This document shows positions 1 through 12,900 of a stretch of DNA of 64,000 nucleotides, in pieces; the first letter of the stretch is position 1, and each line of letters begins with the position of its first letter. A program made the position numbers and the translations under genes. Under the pieces are notes generated by a model. The model made no database searches. It was not told the origin of the DNA and was given only the letters and a program-made list of their open reading frames with translations. Location of the stretch: assembly GCF_008831285.2 (NCBI RefSeq), contig NC_045141.1, positions 13,690,106-13,754,105 of the forward strand, written 5' to 3'. Source of the stretch: Nymphaea colorata (taxonomy: Eukaryota; Streptophyta; Magnoliopsida; Nymphaeales; Nymphaeaceae).

Positions 1-168
1 TGTCACTTATGTATAAGTGTTGAATTAAGTGAAATAGAATAATCTCTCTCCTAGGGTTGCGGGTGTGCACCTAGGTAGAGCTTTTCGTGGTTTTTTCCTC
101 GTCCGAGGTTTTTCCACGTACATCGTGTGTTCTTCCTCTTCTTCCTCTACGTGGTTCGTGTTTCTACA
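1..168 (+). mobile_element. 3' part of a Copia-type LTR
   Basis: The stretch from about 85 to 168 resembles the 3' end of the LTR of the complete Copia element at 10105-15451: both have a cgtggttttttc block, a ttccacgt(t)acatcgtg block, a CT-rich run and a terminal ttctaca or tctctaca. The LTR appears to end at 168. What follows is not a tRNA-Met-like primer site, so this is a solo or 3' LTR rather than a 5' LTR. Its left end may lie outside the window. Confidence 0.5.
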
Positions 169-234
169 GTGCTCTCACATTCCTTTTTGATGGCCAATCT
201 CTCCGAAGGAGATGGAAATTTTTGATGTATCGTC

Positions 235-386
235 AAAGCACTCTCAAAGCGAAGCGTGAGGGAACGAGTGAAGTGAAAGCGAAGCGAGTGCGCCAAACTC
301 GCAAAGCGAAGCAATGTCACGTCATGTCATGTCACGTCACGAGCAAAGCCCCCAATGACCCTCACGCTTCGCTTTGCGAGTGCTTT
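235..386. repeat. 28-bp inverted repeat with about 96-bp loop
   Basis: Positions 235-262 and 359-386 are reverse complements with one mismatch. Arms and loop are rich in the word aaagcgaagc, and the loop contains alternating gtcacgtcatg words. Nothing here codes for a recognisable protein. It could be part of a terminal repeat of an element, or a simple-sequence palindrome. Confidence 0.6.
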
Positions 387-455
387 CTTAAAGAAGGAAA
401 CTCGTCAAGCGAAGCCATAACATAGTGAATGTCATTTTGTCTGAATAATTGCTCG

Positions 456-680
456 TCAAAATGACGTTGGGGAACAAAAAAGGCGGCCAGCCCTGGCCAT
501 TGAATCAGTCAACTCATTTTGCAATCGAGGTATATGCCGAAAATCGATCAGGCCGAATGAGTCAATCAGGTGCTGTACAACGGCGTGGTACCTCGAGCAC
601 TTTGAACTCTCCTCGACATTGATTGATAACAAGCTTCGAATCTCCAAATACCCGTCGGTCTTTAACGTGGAGTTCGTCAC
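456..680 (-). pseudogene. Fragment of a retroelement RNase H domain
   Basis: The minus-strand reading frame of 74 codons ends with a block reading HIPRLQNELTDSMARAG. It resembles the end of the RNase H-like domain of plant retroelements, where a conserved h-PR-xN-xxAD-LA pattern closes the domain; here the usual AD is TD. The fragment is far shorter than a whole domain and has no neighbouring reverse transcriptase. It is a relic. Ty3-type origin is an inference. Confidence 0.45.
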
Positions 681-1380
681 TTTTCAATAATCCCGTTTTT
701 GGCTTTCACTACTTGGTGGAGATGACTGCAGTTTAAGCAGAAGGAGACATTCCTTACAAGCATTGGCCCTCCTTGAACATGGTTCATTTAGATAGAACAG
801 GAAGTTGTAAACAGAAAGAAAACATAGCACGTCTGCCTTTCATTGCGAGAATGAAGAGGAGGAAGAATTGGAGGAAGCTAGTAATAGTCGTGCTGTTTCA
901 CTTGTTGTTTTCAATTCTGCTTGGTTTACGGTGAAGACCAATGCACTAGACAAATGGTACACTATATAACAAAATGCAAGCAATAGTAGTTTCCTTCTGC
1001 ATGTTCTTGGAGGGCAAGAAAATCTTTCTGCTAGAAGAATGCAGTATATGTTTCTCTAAACCAGTAGTTCCTTAAGTGGATCCCATGTTAATGCTAACAC
1101 AGTTTAAGTCATTTAGTCTTGGCTGAAGTATGTGGGGCATTTGTGCATGCTCATAGGATGCAGGTGCATGGTTTTTTGGGATGTGGACTTCTAAAATAAA
1201 ATAAAATCACCAACAGTTTGAGATTACACATGCAGATGCTAAAAGGTTTGGTTTAAACTCTTGCCCCTTTGAAATTAGCGTTCTGGGTGGTAGGCTGCTT
1301 CCTATCAGTGCCAAAAAAATGACACCACAAAATTCTCTATAATCATAGTTTGCAAAATAAGAAACTAGCCCTTTTTTAGG
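681..1380. other. No gene recognised
   Basis: AT-rich sequence without a convincing coding frame on either strand. It may be intergenic or lie in an upstream intron of the neurochondrin-like gene. Confidence 0.5.
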
Positions 1381-1570
1381 GGAAGTGAGTTCCATAATGA
1401 GTGACCCCAGATTGACATGGAATTGGAGAAGATTACAAACCTCCGCTCAGCTAGGCAGTATAGGACACAGGTTGTACCTGTGTATTTTTTGACTGTCTAG
1501 CTGAGCGGAGGTTTGTAATCTTCTCCAATTCCATGTCAATCTGGGGTCACTCATTATGGAACTCACTTCC
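1381..1570. repeat. Perfect 74-bp inverted repeat with nested hairpin
   Basis: Positions 1381-1454 and 1497-1570 are exact reverse complements over all 74 bases, separated by 42 bases. Identity stops abruptly at both ends. Inside the spacer a second hairpin is formed by acacaggt (1465-1472) and acctgtgt (1476-1483) around a 3-base loop. A transcript from either strand would fold into a long perfect duplex. No clear target-site duplication flanks it, so it is not a typical MITE; a local inverted duplication or a very young hairpin locus for small RNAs is possible. Confidence 0.9.
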
Positions 1571-3927
1571 TGCCTGCCCTAACACATGCTGTAAAACCTT
1601 GTCCAGAGTCTGGTTTTGTAAATTATGCGATCCAGCTGAACCCTGGCTCAGGCTACCTGGATTATCCGATGCTCCTTGCTCTTGATGCTGGCTTCTAACT
1701 GGATGGTGCACAATGTGAGATGTATCTCAAAATCTATGTCTTGGTCCATTTCCCATCTCCCCCAGGATAATACTAATTCTCATCCAGGTGTATGGCAGCT
1801 TTACCTCTCCTACTCTCTAGTGGAGGCTCTTGGATTCAACACACAAGTTCCAAAGTTCATTGGACAAATAAATCTCTCCTCTTCCACTCCCTCACTATGC
1901 AGCCTCCAATTTCTCACAATCCACACTCTCCAGCAGTCATGCTCTTGACTGGTACCTTTTGCCTTTGTTTGTATTGTTTCTAAATATCTGACTGACTGTG
2001 CTTGCAATATTATTTACCAGTAGTGAAAGTAACTCAATATTTTAGGACTATGCAAGTTTACATAGGATGGACCTTTTATCTGTTATCCTTTTTGTCTTTT
2101 GCCAAAAAACAAGTTGAATGCAAATTATGGGAGCTATGAAGATGGTGATCTGAAGAAGAAAGTTGAAAAGAAACTAACCTTAAGTTGGTCAAATAACTGC
2201 GCATGAAGAATATATAGAAAACAATTCATCCAGAGCTTGCTTATCCATGTGAAAATACTGAAGGGACATTTTTTTTAATTACCATCCCATTTGAGTTGAC
2301 CTTTTGCAATCTAATTGTATCCTCCAGTTTAAAGCGTTAGTGGCCATAAATTTTCTTAAGAATATTGTGAAGTGCTTTCTGGAATGATCAGACACAAATT
2401 GTTTGCATGCTCCCTCAGTGCCCAATATCTGAAAATTAATAATTTGATAATGTCTTAAAAAGGTTTATGATGGCTTCGCAGAAACCTGGTTTGATATCCA
2501 AAATTCCAAATGGTGCTCATTTGGTATACTGAGACAAAAAGATGCTTCAGGCAAACTTATTCCTTGTCCCTCTTGAGTGGAAACTCCAGTCTTTGGAATT
2601 CAACTAGTCATTATTTTTGATCTTAACTATCATGTGCCTTTCATATCTATCTCAACTTATCCATGAAATATGACTTTTATGAAAAAGTGCAATTAGCTCG
2701 TTTGAAATTTTCATAAAATAGTTTACTGAAGCATGTGAGTCCTGTTAATGCTCATTTTCCCTACTACCATCGAGACTATGATGAGAATATTGAAACTCAA
2801 TTCATTCTCATGTACCATTTGAGGACCTTTGTATTGTACACTTAGTGAAGAAATAGCTTCACATGGCAACCTCAACTGGTAAGCACAGTCATAGAAAATG
2901 TGTTTTTTGGAAAAAACCCGTTTTATTTTTCAAAAATAGGTCAGCCATATAAAACTGCAAAATGACCGCCTTTTGGAGAAAGGAAGAAAAAAACTCCAAA
3001 GAACATGCAAATAATGTTTTTTTTCTCGTATTGGCTTTTTTTTGCATTTTCTAGTACTGCTCTTTTATTTTCACATATTTTGCATTTTATTTCAATTTTC
3101 AATTTTTTTAAAATTAACCAAAATTTTCCCATGAAAAACAACTTTGCTATATTGTAGCTGAGAAAAACCTCACTGTTTGAAACCTGTAAACAATATTTGT
3201 GACTATGCTTGTAAGTTACATTTCTTGGCAATACTTCTGTGTAAGGCAGGTGTTATGGTGGTTTACCGCCTTACTCCTAAACCTCAGCCATCATGAGAGA
3301 CAGAAAGGATCTAGCAAATTAGATTGGTTTTACTCTTTCTCATTTAGAACTGTACTGATTAGTACAGTCACTAGTTTAATACTCTGCAATTTTTTGGATC
3401 AAGGTCTTTTCTGGTGATCTTTTTCAGAATATGGTTTTCCTTAGGAAAAATTGGAGAAACCCCAGAAGTTTTAGAACTTAAAAAAGTATAGAGAGAAAAG
3501 GTTGAGTAATAGTCTAATAGGATTTCTGATATTTTCTGGCAAAAATATGAAAGGAATTACTTGAAAGCCTCAAGAGATATCAGTGATATCTTGGGATTAT
3601 ACTGCAATGGTTTATCATGATTCTTTCATTTTTCATTAAATTTTGAAAATATCATATATTTTGCTCATGGTATTGGCTGGCTTCTAAAGGTGTTCACATC
3701 GTGATATTTTCAAATTATCGACGATATTTGTGATGATGCTTACAAGTTACAAGTATCAACTGTGCGGACCTACAAATTATATTTAAGAATTTTGGCATGT
3801 TTCGATATAGTGTATTCTCTGTCATAATATTTGCTTTTTGCATTGTTTTTAAAATGTTTCTAGCTGATTGTAGCTGTTATTTGCTGACTAAATCTATTTC
3901 AGCCCTTAAACTTTGAGCTTTATGCAG
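1571..3927. other. No coding exon recognised upstream of the neurochondrin exons
   Basis: AT-rich, intron-like sequence leading to the first recognised exon at 3928. The N-terminal part of the neurochondrin-like protein should be encoded upstream of 3928, but I could not identify those exons here; they may lie here unseen or to the left of the window. Confidence 0.4.
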
Positions 3928-6900
3928 GCTCACTGGCGGTGGAGGTATCAATGCGTCTTCTGCTGTTAATATTGAATGAGCTGCCTTTAGACATGATTAT
4001 ACTACAGAATTCAGAAGAACTGGCACACATAGTATGAATTTTTATGATTTATCCAACACTAACAGTAATATTTCTGCTTTTTATATGTTTTGCAATTTTG
4101 AAAGTGAAAATCCCCCTTTTTTGTCTTTAGGGAAATTATACATTTTTGGTTAAGAAAAGGCCTGGATTTCCTTTAGACAGTTTTTTTGAAGTTTTTTCTT
4201 TTCCTGGTTCACAATTATTGATCAGTTTAGTTAATATTTCAGGTGGTGGCTGTAGCTAGACCGTTTGGCTTGTTGCATAGTGCTCTCAAGTTTGATGCAC
4301 TACACCTACTCTCAGCTATTTTATCTTTTCATCATATGGTATTCACTTCTTTGTTCATGGAAAAAAAGATAGTGCCTCGTTTTGTATGTTTGATATTCTT
4401 GAATGCATATTTGTTGCACCATATTCTTTAGTGAGGAGTTCCATATTCTTTATAGACTAGTGTCTTAATGCTTTTCATGGTTCTTATTGTTCTGGACTTA
4501 GTAAGTGATGAGTCTGCTCTGACTTTATGGGGCAAGTTGGCTCCATTGGAGGTCTTGTTATTGTGAGAAAATAGTTTCATCATTTATGTGCTCTCAAATG
4601 TGATTCAGTTGTACCTCTTGATGGCTGAGGTACTGTTGCTCACATTTCAGAAAACAGAAAAAAAAAAAAGAACTTATCAACCCCGCCAACCACTGTTTAA
4701 GCTTGTGATTTTCTGTATTTGGTTGTCCCCCAACATGTTTGGATACCTGGAACTGTCAAGTTTAATTGGTAATAAATGCAGACATTCTTGTTGTGCTCTA
4801 CCTTTGTAGGTGTAATCAGGATGTCATGAACAATTTATCAGTAAATGTGCCTTAAGGGTTAGTTTTCAGGATTTATTTAATGCAAAGTTCAAACTCACAT
4901 AATTTTTCTCTTGGCCCTTATAAGAGTGAAGAGTTTTTCACCAAGAACGCTGTGCGAAGAGAAAAGGGTGAATCATAGCAAGGACTAAAAACCACATATC
5001 GAAATATGGGAAATCCACTGGACAATGCCTCCTTATATTGGTTTCGCTGCACATGGTGCACAGGTAGATTTTTACCCAATATAACATGCTATGGGTTGTG
5101 TAGGAAAAGGTAAAACATAGAAGCCAAATAGACATCCATCACCATGCACATCAGGGGCCTGGATCTGTGCCTATGTTATGACTTTTCAAGAACTAATGGG
5201 AAACATATTATGGATGGATTTTTCATGTTTAACTTTTGTTTGTTTAGGGTGATAAGAAGGACAATGCTCATATTATACCAAATGTTTGATGAGATCAAAT
5301 TAGGATTTCTTCTTAGTTTGGTTTAAGGCATGGTTTTTTACTGAATAAGCAATAATGAGCACTCTTTTGGGTTCTGACCACTCAAAAAGGCAGATGCATC
5401 AGTGTTCTTTCGAAGTGGTTATGACAGTTCTGAACATAAGTTGCTTAGAAGCCATTTGTTCCTCTTATTTGTAACGTTAGTTGCATGCAACTTGTGTTCT
5501 ACATCCTCTTGACACATGATTTTGATGCACAATTTGTTTATCCCTACTTAGCAGGTGAATATTAAAGTTATCTGTCAAAATAAGGTTTTGATCTTTCCAA
5601 AGAATTTATAGGCGTCTTTGACATAGACACTAATTTCAGTACTGAGCTGTGTGTATCTTTGTCACTGTCATTATGTAACAAAAACTCGTCCAGTTCATAT
5701 TTAATAGTTCCAGATCATTTTTGCATTTGTTTTGCTCATTTCTGCCGAAAACAGGTCATCATCTTGACTTTGTGCAACTTCATCTGTTGTCTTACTACTT
5801 TCACATTTCATGTTCAGGAGCCTCTTCACCAGTCTCTTATATCAAGATCGAGTGACAGCACTTGGGGAAATTATATAGGTGTTGGCATCACCGCTGTTCT
5901 ACAGAACCGTGTTGGTATGCTACTCTTAAGAACGTATGCATCATTCTGAATTGCATGAGGCAGAAGCTGACTGGTTACTGACAAGTGCATCTTTGCTCCA
6001 AGTTGTCTCCGTTTTGACACAAAAGAAAATTGCAACCTTGGAATCTGTCACCATCTTGGCTTGTAATGAAATGCATAATCTTTTGCTCAGTTGGATGGAT
6101 ATATTTAAATATTTGTGATTCATTTTTGACTACTCTGATTTTAGAATGTAATACATTAGCACTTCGTTGACATATATTTGGTAGGTTGTCCACATTGGTT
6201 TAAAGTTTAAACTGTCATCTGCACTGGATCACGTTGCTATCATGCAAAAGAGCTGGTTTATCAGCGTTGAAGCCTTCAAAAAGTGATTCTTTCTGCAGCA
6301 GCATCATGCAAATGAATCTACAGTGAAAAAGAAAAGTACTTGGTCTATATGTGGTTTAGTATGCATAACCGTATATACATTGTTTACTAGTTCCTTAATT
6401 TACACTTGCATTTACAAAAACCACAAAAACTTTGATGTCAGACACTGAAACTGACACCGACAGGCGTATACATAGCAAGGACACAAGATTCTTAAAATAC
6501 AGTTTCCTGAAAAATTTGTTGCAGCATTTTTTGAAAGGAACGGGTATATTCTTGACCACTTAGGTCGGGACAAAGCCAGTCCACTTACATTCTTGTTAGA
6601 AAACAATTTAAACAAAACATGAACATATACATGTTTCCTTTCATGTGTCTAATTTCCAAGTTTCACAGTGTCCAACTCTTTGTAAAAATGTCCAATATAG
6701 GCAATTGAGTAAGCATTCACGCAACCTAGCTTGTTTCAAGTGTCAATGGTATTGGGTGCATATTCATGGAGGCACTGTTTTACTTTTTACATAATGATTA
6801 GCTTGAAAGGTGTTGATGAAACTTGTCCATGGTTGTGGTGCTGTACAGATGTGCACGGATGGCTTAACCTAGTAGATTTATGAACAGTATTTTAGGTTTT

Positions 6901-9900
6901 GTGTTGTTAAGAACACTAGTGGGGTTTGAGCAAGTCTGAACTCTTGGGCTTGGTGCATTTACATAATCAAGCTTAGGGCTTTGTTTTTGCTTGGCTCATT
7001 TAGTTAAGGGAGAATGTCAACCCAAACTGGAATGTGCCTGAGCCTGAGCTGACCAAAGTTTATTTGGCTGAGGCAGATAAGGGAGAATGTCAACCCAAAC
7101 TGGAATGTGCCTGAGCCTGAGCTGACCAAAGTTGATTTGGCTGAGGCAGTTAAAATTAATACAACAGAAAATCATCACCTTGGCTACGTGGAGTTCTAAA
7201 ATATGACCACCCTTCGAGAAATCCAGTACAAGTATATAAATGTCATGATGATGTTTCAAGAGTCTACTTGGATGCAGTTGTTTGTAGTTTCAAACTTGGC
7301 AGACTTACATGAAGAAGTTTGGAGATCGAATGGGCTGGGGCCACTTACATAAGCAGAAAGTTCAGCCAAGGATGGGTCAGATTTGGTTCATTGTCCCAGT
7401 TAGAAAATGCTACATCATCACCTGTTTGATTTAATCATGAGCATTGTCCAGAAAATATGAATGAGTTATTGTGCAAGTTATACTTTTTGGCAAGATAACA
7501 TAATGGAACTCGTTTTAAAAGCTTATATTTGCTTCTTATCAAGGACCGATTATGTGAATGTGCAGGTAGTGCTGAGAAGATTGAGGCTCTTATTCTGGCT
7601 GAGTCAATGATAAATATTTTTGGTGAAAGTTGGCTGGTTAGTACAATGAATTTACCTGATGCTGCTGAAACAGTCCCTGCTGACAGGTTGGTTTGTTTAT
7701 TTTCTTTATGTCCATCTTTATTAGTAGAGTCCTGGTGTACGACCTTTCGGTTTATTTTTATGGCTTTCATTGTTCTTTAGGTGCTTATTGCTTGTATTGG
7801 AGACTTCGAGAATTGAAATTGCTGTTCTGTTGAATGAACTTGCTTATTTGAAATATGAGGCATCTAAGGACTCTACAGTCTACTCCTCATCTCAGGGGCT
7901 TTTTCTCAAGCAACGAAACCTAGCAATGGCATATTCTTTGATGGAAAAGATTATCAAGCTAATCTCAAGTCTATTTGAATCTGAAGGCATGTGCTACTTG
8001 CTTCTTCCTAAGTTTCCCTGTTAAATCGTTCTGAGAGTGATTTATTGAGTTGCTTTCTTCTTCTTTGTGTTGCTTATCTAGCTGAGACTAATAACTGGTC
8101 TATCGTTTTTTGTCCAAAGTTTTAAAATGTGAAATGACAGTAGTCCTTTCTCACCTAATTGACTGGTCAATTGTCTTGCTTCTGCTTTTAGTTGTTCTAG
8201 AAACTAAATAAGAAACCATCATGTACACCTTCATTTAAAATTTTAAATAAACATTTATGCCCTCCATTTTGATTCTATGACAAAGAGCAACCCATTTCCC
8301 AACAAAAAAAAAAGGGAGAAGTGGGGGCATGATCCGCTTTCTTACCTCTTCCTTCTAACTTATTAGTTTTTTACCCTTAGTTTTCCATGTAGTCTTAGCC
8401 ATTAATTGGCTGCAAAATCATATTTTTGACGAAGGCAAATTGACATTGTGAATCTGTCATCCAGGAAACACATTCTGCATTAATTTCATGAGACTGAATA
8501 TAAACTGAAAACAATCGAAAGAAAATGAGTTTACATATCCAATAATGTTATCTACATGAGGTCTGTTTTATGTGACTGTGCTTGTCTTTGCGGTTTTGCC
8601 AGTATTTCTGTTGGTTGATCAAGTAGCAACAAATTTTGTATTGAAGGAATCTCGGCAAGGAAAAAGATATCTGATATATTTTTAAAATTTTTTGGGGAGT
8701 TATTCTTTTTCGGCTAAAAAAATTCAACATATTAAATAATAGAAGGAAAAAAGAACAAAAAATTAAAAAATGCATGAGAAACATAGCAATGCATAAGTGC
8801 AAGGCAGGAATAAATTATGCTGCTAGGATCATAAGCAGAGGTATCTTGCTTTATACCACTCCATAAGGGCAAGGCAGGAATAAATTATCTAAATAATTCA
8901 TTTATTTATTTAAAGACAAAATCAATCATTTTGAAACTGATTTTCAATTATACAAGTACTTACATACTAAAGTTAAGGTGAATTAGAATATCTTAGAGAT
9001 CCTACTAATTTTATTCTTCTATCTGGTCCCTTTTAAATTTTATGTAATTTTGATCGCATGTATAATTTATAATTTTATCATGTATCCATGCTTCTTCTTC
9101 TCTGGTGCAGAAAGTTCCATTAGTGAAGGAACCTTAATTAAGGCAATGTCGGGAATTTCAGAGACGATCAGTTTGGTTTTTGATTTTCTACAAGATGCAA
9201 AGGTATATGTTTTTCTGGTCTGCTATAAGCAAGTATAGAAGCTTTTACTCAACTTTTGCAAATATTTGCAGGAACATGGGCAGAGGAAAGGAGATGATCT
9301 TCTAGCCTCTGTGCGTATTATTGGAAGGTGTGATCATTATGCCTAAAATGCCCTTTTTATTTGTGGATTTATGACTGTAAAGGACTTTGTTATTGAAACT
9401 ATGCACAAGATTGACTAAAACTTCCTGAACTTTATTAGGAAGATTGCGTCTAGCATAGTCTAAGCTTTGGTCATTTCGTTCTTTGTTCGAACACTGTAAC
9501 CAATTGTGGCTGAGGGTTTTCTTTTATGCGAAATAGTGAAATGGTGGATCTTCTATAATGTCTCAAACCTTGGTGGCTACTGAGTTATTACCTTTGCATT
9601 CTGTTCAACTATGGTTGGATTTAGAGAAACTTTGGGAGGGTAACTTGCCAACTTACTATCTGATGGTAGACTTGACTATGGAAGCCCTTATGCTTTGATT
9701 TCAGTACTTGATCTTTGTATTAACTTCTTTTCTAAAGTTCTTTTTTTGTTATGATCTTTTTTGTTTTCTAGAATTAAAGATGCAAAAAATAAAAAAAAGT
9801 AGTACTAAAGAAATTAGGGCCTATGTTGTGACAAGAAAGTGTAAGACATGGGCAAGCTCATTTTCTAATTCTTTTGTTTCATGCAGATTTAAATACTGAA

Positions 9901-12900
9901 ATTGACATTAATGGATCTGGATCTAAGATTAGGTCATTTAATCTCTGCAGTGATCTATAAGTTGCATTAGGTTTTTTGGAACTTGTCATGTGCCGCTTGT
10001 TGTAACTGTTACTTTCTTTGTTAGTGCACACCTTTAAGGCAGTGACGCCTTTGTCGACACTTCTCAGTTCAGGCATGGATAAGGAACATGTCTGAGATGT
10101 GGTCTGTTGATAGATTGTGGGTTTCGGGTCCGGATCCATACCCGACCCGCCTTGTAGCCCGTTTTGGGCTCTACTTAAGTCATGTAACCCTAATCCTTAA
10201 GAGTTAATGATAATCTTAAGAGAGAGAGAGTCTGGCTGCTAGTGGGCACCAACTCCTCCTCATTCGTGGTTTTTTCTCCCTCGTGTTGAGGGTTTTCCAC
10301 GTTACATCGTGATCATTGCTTCTCTTCCTCTTCTTCTTGTTCGTATCTCTACATGGTATCAGAGCCGTGAAGTTCCGGCGTTTTTGGTTGTCTTTTGCCC
10401 GTGTTAGAGGACAATCGCCCGACACTGTTCATCGTCTCGCCCGTGCCCGACGCTCGTGCCCGAGCGTCGTCTGTCGTCCCGCCGCCGTCTCCGCCCAGCG
10501 CCGCCCTGATCAACGCCGATCAGGATTCCGCCGTCTCCGCCTAGCGACAACCGGCCCAGCGACGCCCTGATTAGCGCAGCCGCTTCCGCCCAGCGTCGGC
10601 CTGCCCAGCGGCGTTCCCGTTCTGCTGCTTCCGCCCAGCGTCGGCCTGCCCAAACGACGACCTGTCCAGCGGCGGTCTTTTTCCGCCCAACGCCGTGTCC
10701 TTTTCCGGCGCCGTGCCGCTCTGCCTGGTCTGTTTCCGCCCAGCGCCGCGCCGACTGCCTGGTCTGTTCCCGCCCAGCGCCGCGCCGCTTTGCCTGGTTC
10801 TGTTTCCTGCTCTCTGTCCGTTTTTTGGTGTTGTATCGTGTGATTGCTTCTTGCTGCCCTTGCTGCCTACTGGTCTGTGATTATGGCAGCCTCTTCCTCG
10901 TCAACCGTCAACACCAATCCCACTGAAATAGGGGCTTTTAGAACGGAGAATGTTCCCATGCAGGTCATCACTCTTCGCCTCACCAAGGATAATTATTTCT
11001 CGTGGTCGCCTGCTATGACCATGGGGATTGCTGGCCGTGGTCGCATGGCCTATATTGATGGGAGCAACCCCGAACCAGCAAGAACAAGTGATGTGTGGCA
11101 TACTTGGTTTCTTGAGGATAATCAAGTGAAAACTTGGATTGTCAATTCCGTTTCCGCCGATATTCAGCCCCTTATCCTTCGGAAGAAGACTGCTAGAGAC
11201 ATGTGGGTGGTCCTCGAGCAAATGTATGGCCAAAAGAAGACCGCAATTCGTACTTACCAAGTAATGAAGACAGTCTATGGCATTCGACAAGGGACCTCGT
11301 CTGTTGCAGAGTACTATGGGGCTTTGAAAGCCAAGTGGGAAGAGCTTGACTATCATTCTGATATTCCTTGGCATTGTCCCCATGATCAGGCGCTCTATGT
11401 TGCTCATGAATGGGAAAACAGGGTGTTCCTATTTTTAGCAGGTTTAAATGATGAGTTTGAAGGTGTTCGAAGTCAGATTTTGAATTCAGGGGAGGTGTCC
11501 AGTATTGAAGATGTGTACTCCTGTGTTGAAGCGGAAGAACAGCGAAGGCTTGTTACAAAAGAAGGGAAGAGGGAACTTGTGCCCTATAACGAGAGATCTG
11601 CTCTCGTGAGTCGTGGTCCTGGCGGCCCATCTAGGTCTCTTCGCCGGTGCACTCACTGCAAGAAGACAGGTCACACTGTGGATTATTGCTGGGATCTTCA
11701 TCCAGAAAAGAAGGGGAACAGAGGGAGATCTTTGACTGAGAGAACGCCCGTGTCTGAGGTGCAAGCCTCTAGTGGAGAAAAAGTCTCCATTTCTGCTGAC
11801 CAGCTTCGTGAACTAAGGGCTTATTTGGGCAGGCTCGATGTCAACAAGACTGAGACCTCAGAGGGAACTACAGCTAATCATGCTCTTGCAGCTATTGGCA
11901 ATCAAGGTAACTCTTCTGTGGGGGAATGGATTGTCGATAGTGGTGCTACTCATCACATGACAGGTAATCCAAAATTGTTTCATGAGTATAAGTTGTCCTC
12001 GGGAAGGGAACGTGTTTCTCTTGCAGATGGTTCCTCTACCTGTGTGGCAGGCGAAGGCACTCTGTCCTTGTTGGACAAATTTCATGTGCAGGGCGCTTTA
12101 CATGTTCCCCAGTTTCCTTTAAATCTCTTATCAGTCAGTAGACTTACTAAAGAATTGAATTGTGAACTTATATTCTCTGCCGATCGTTGTGTTTTGCAGG
12201 ACTTGGTGACAGGGAAGAGGATTGGGATTGGTTTAGCTTCTGATGGATTATATCGTCTTCCCATACGTGTGGCTACTGCTCTGTTGACAGCGATCCGCAA
12301 GACAGATAAGAGAAGAGAAGATTGTCTTCAGTCTTTTATGTACTGGCATGAACGTTTTGGGCATTTACCTTTTTGGGATTTTGAAACATTTGTTTCCAGA
12401 CTTGTGTTCCTCCTTTGATGTGTCTTCCATTTCTTGTGATGTTTGTCAGTTTGCCAAACATGTGAGGGCTTCGTACCCTCTTTCTTCTAGTTGTGCTAAT
12501 GAAGCTTTTTCTCTGATTCACTCTGATGTATGGGGACCTTCGGGCATTCATACCCGTCAAGGTTTCCAGTATTTTATCACTTTCATTGATGATTTCTCTC
12601 GTGCTACATTTATATACTTGTTAAAAGACCGCAGCGAGGTTCCTCGAATCATCGAGACATTTATTCTTCTTGTGCATACCCAGTATGGTGCGAATGTTAA
12701 AACTTTCAGGTCCGATAATGCCCGTGAGTACATGTGTCGGCCTGTTGAGGAGTTTCTTAGACAACGGGGGATTGTTCACGAGACATCCTGTAGTTACACC
12801 CCCCTCAAAATGGGGTAGCTGAAAGGAAAAATCGTCAACTTCTTAATGTCACCAGGGCTCTTTTGTTTCAGAGAAATCTTCCTAAACACTATTGGGGTGA

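Noticed and set aside
7987-7996. GT donor at 7991-7992 as the end of the exon starting at 7781
   Set aside because: It shifts the frame of the exon at 9111, which carries conserved neurochondrin sequence.
10316-10880. Short frames in the Copia leader (84 and 61 codons)
   Set aside because: Low-complexity translation of GC-rich tandem repeats, no conserved protein, and located between primer site and gag.
10901-11407. Minus-strand frame of 168 codons
   Set aside because: It lies fully opposite the Copia gag frame and shows no domain; it is a shadow of the coding strand.
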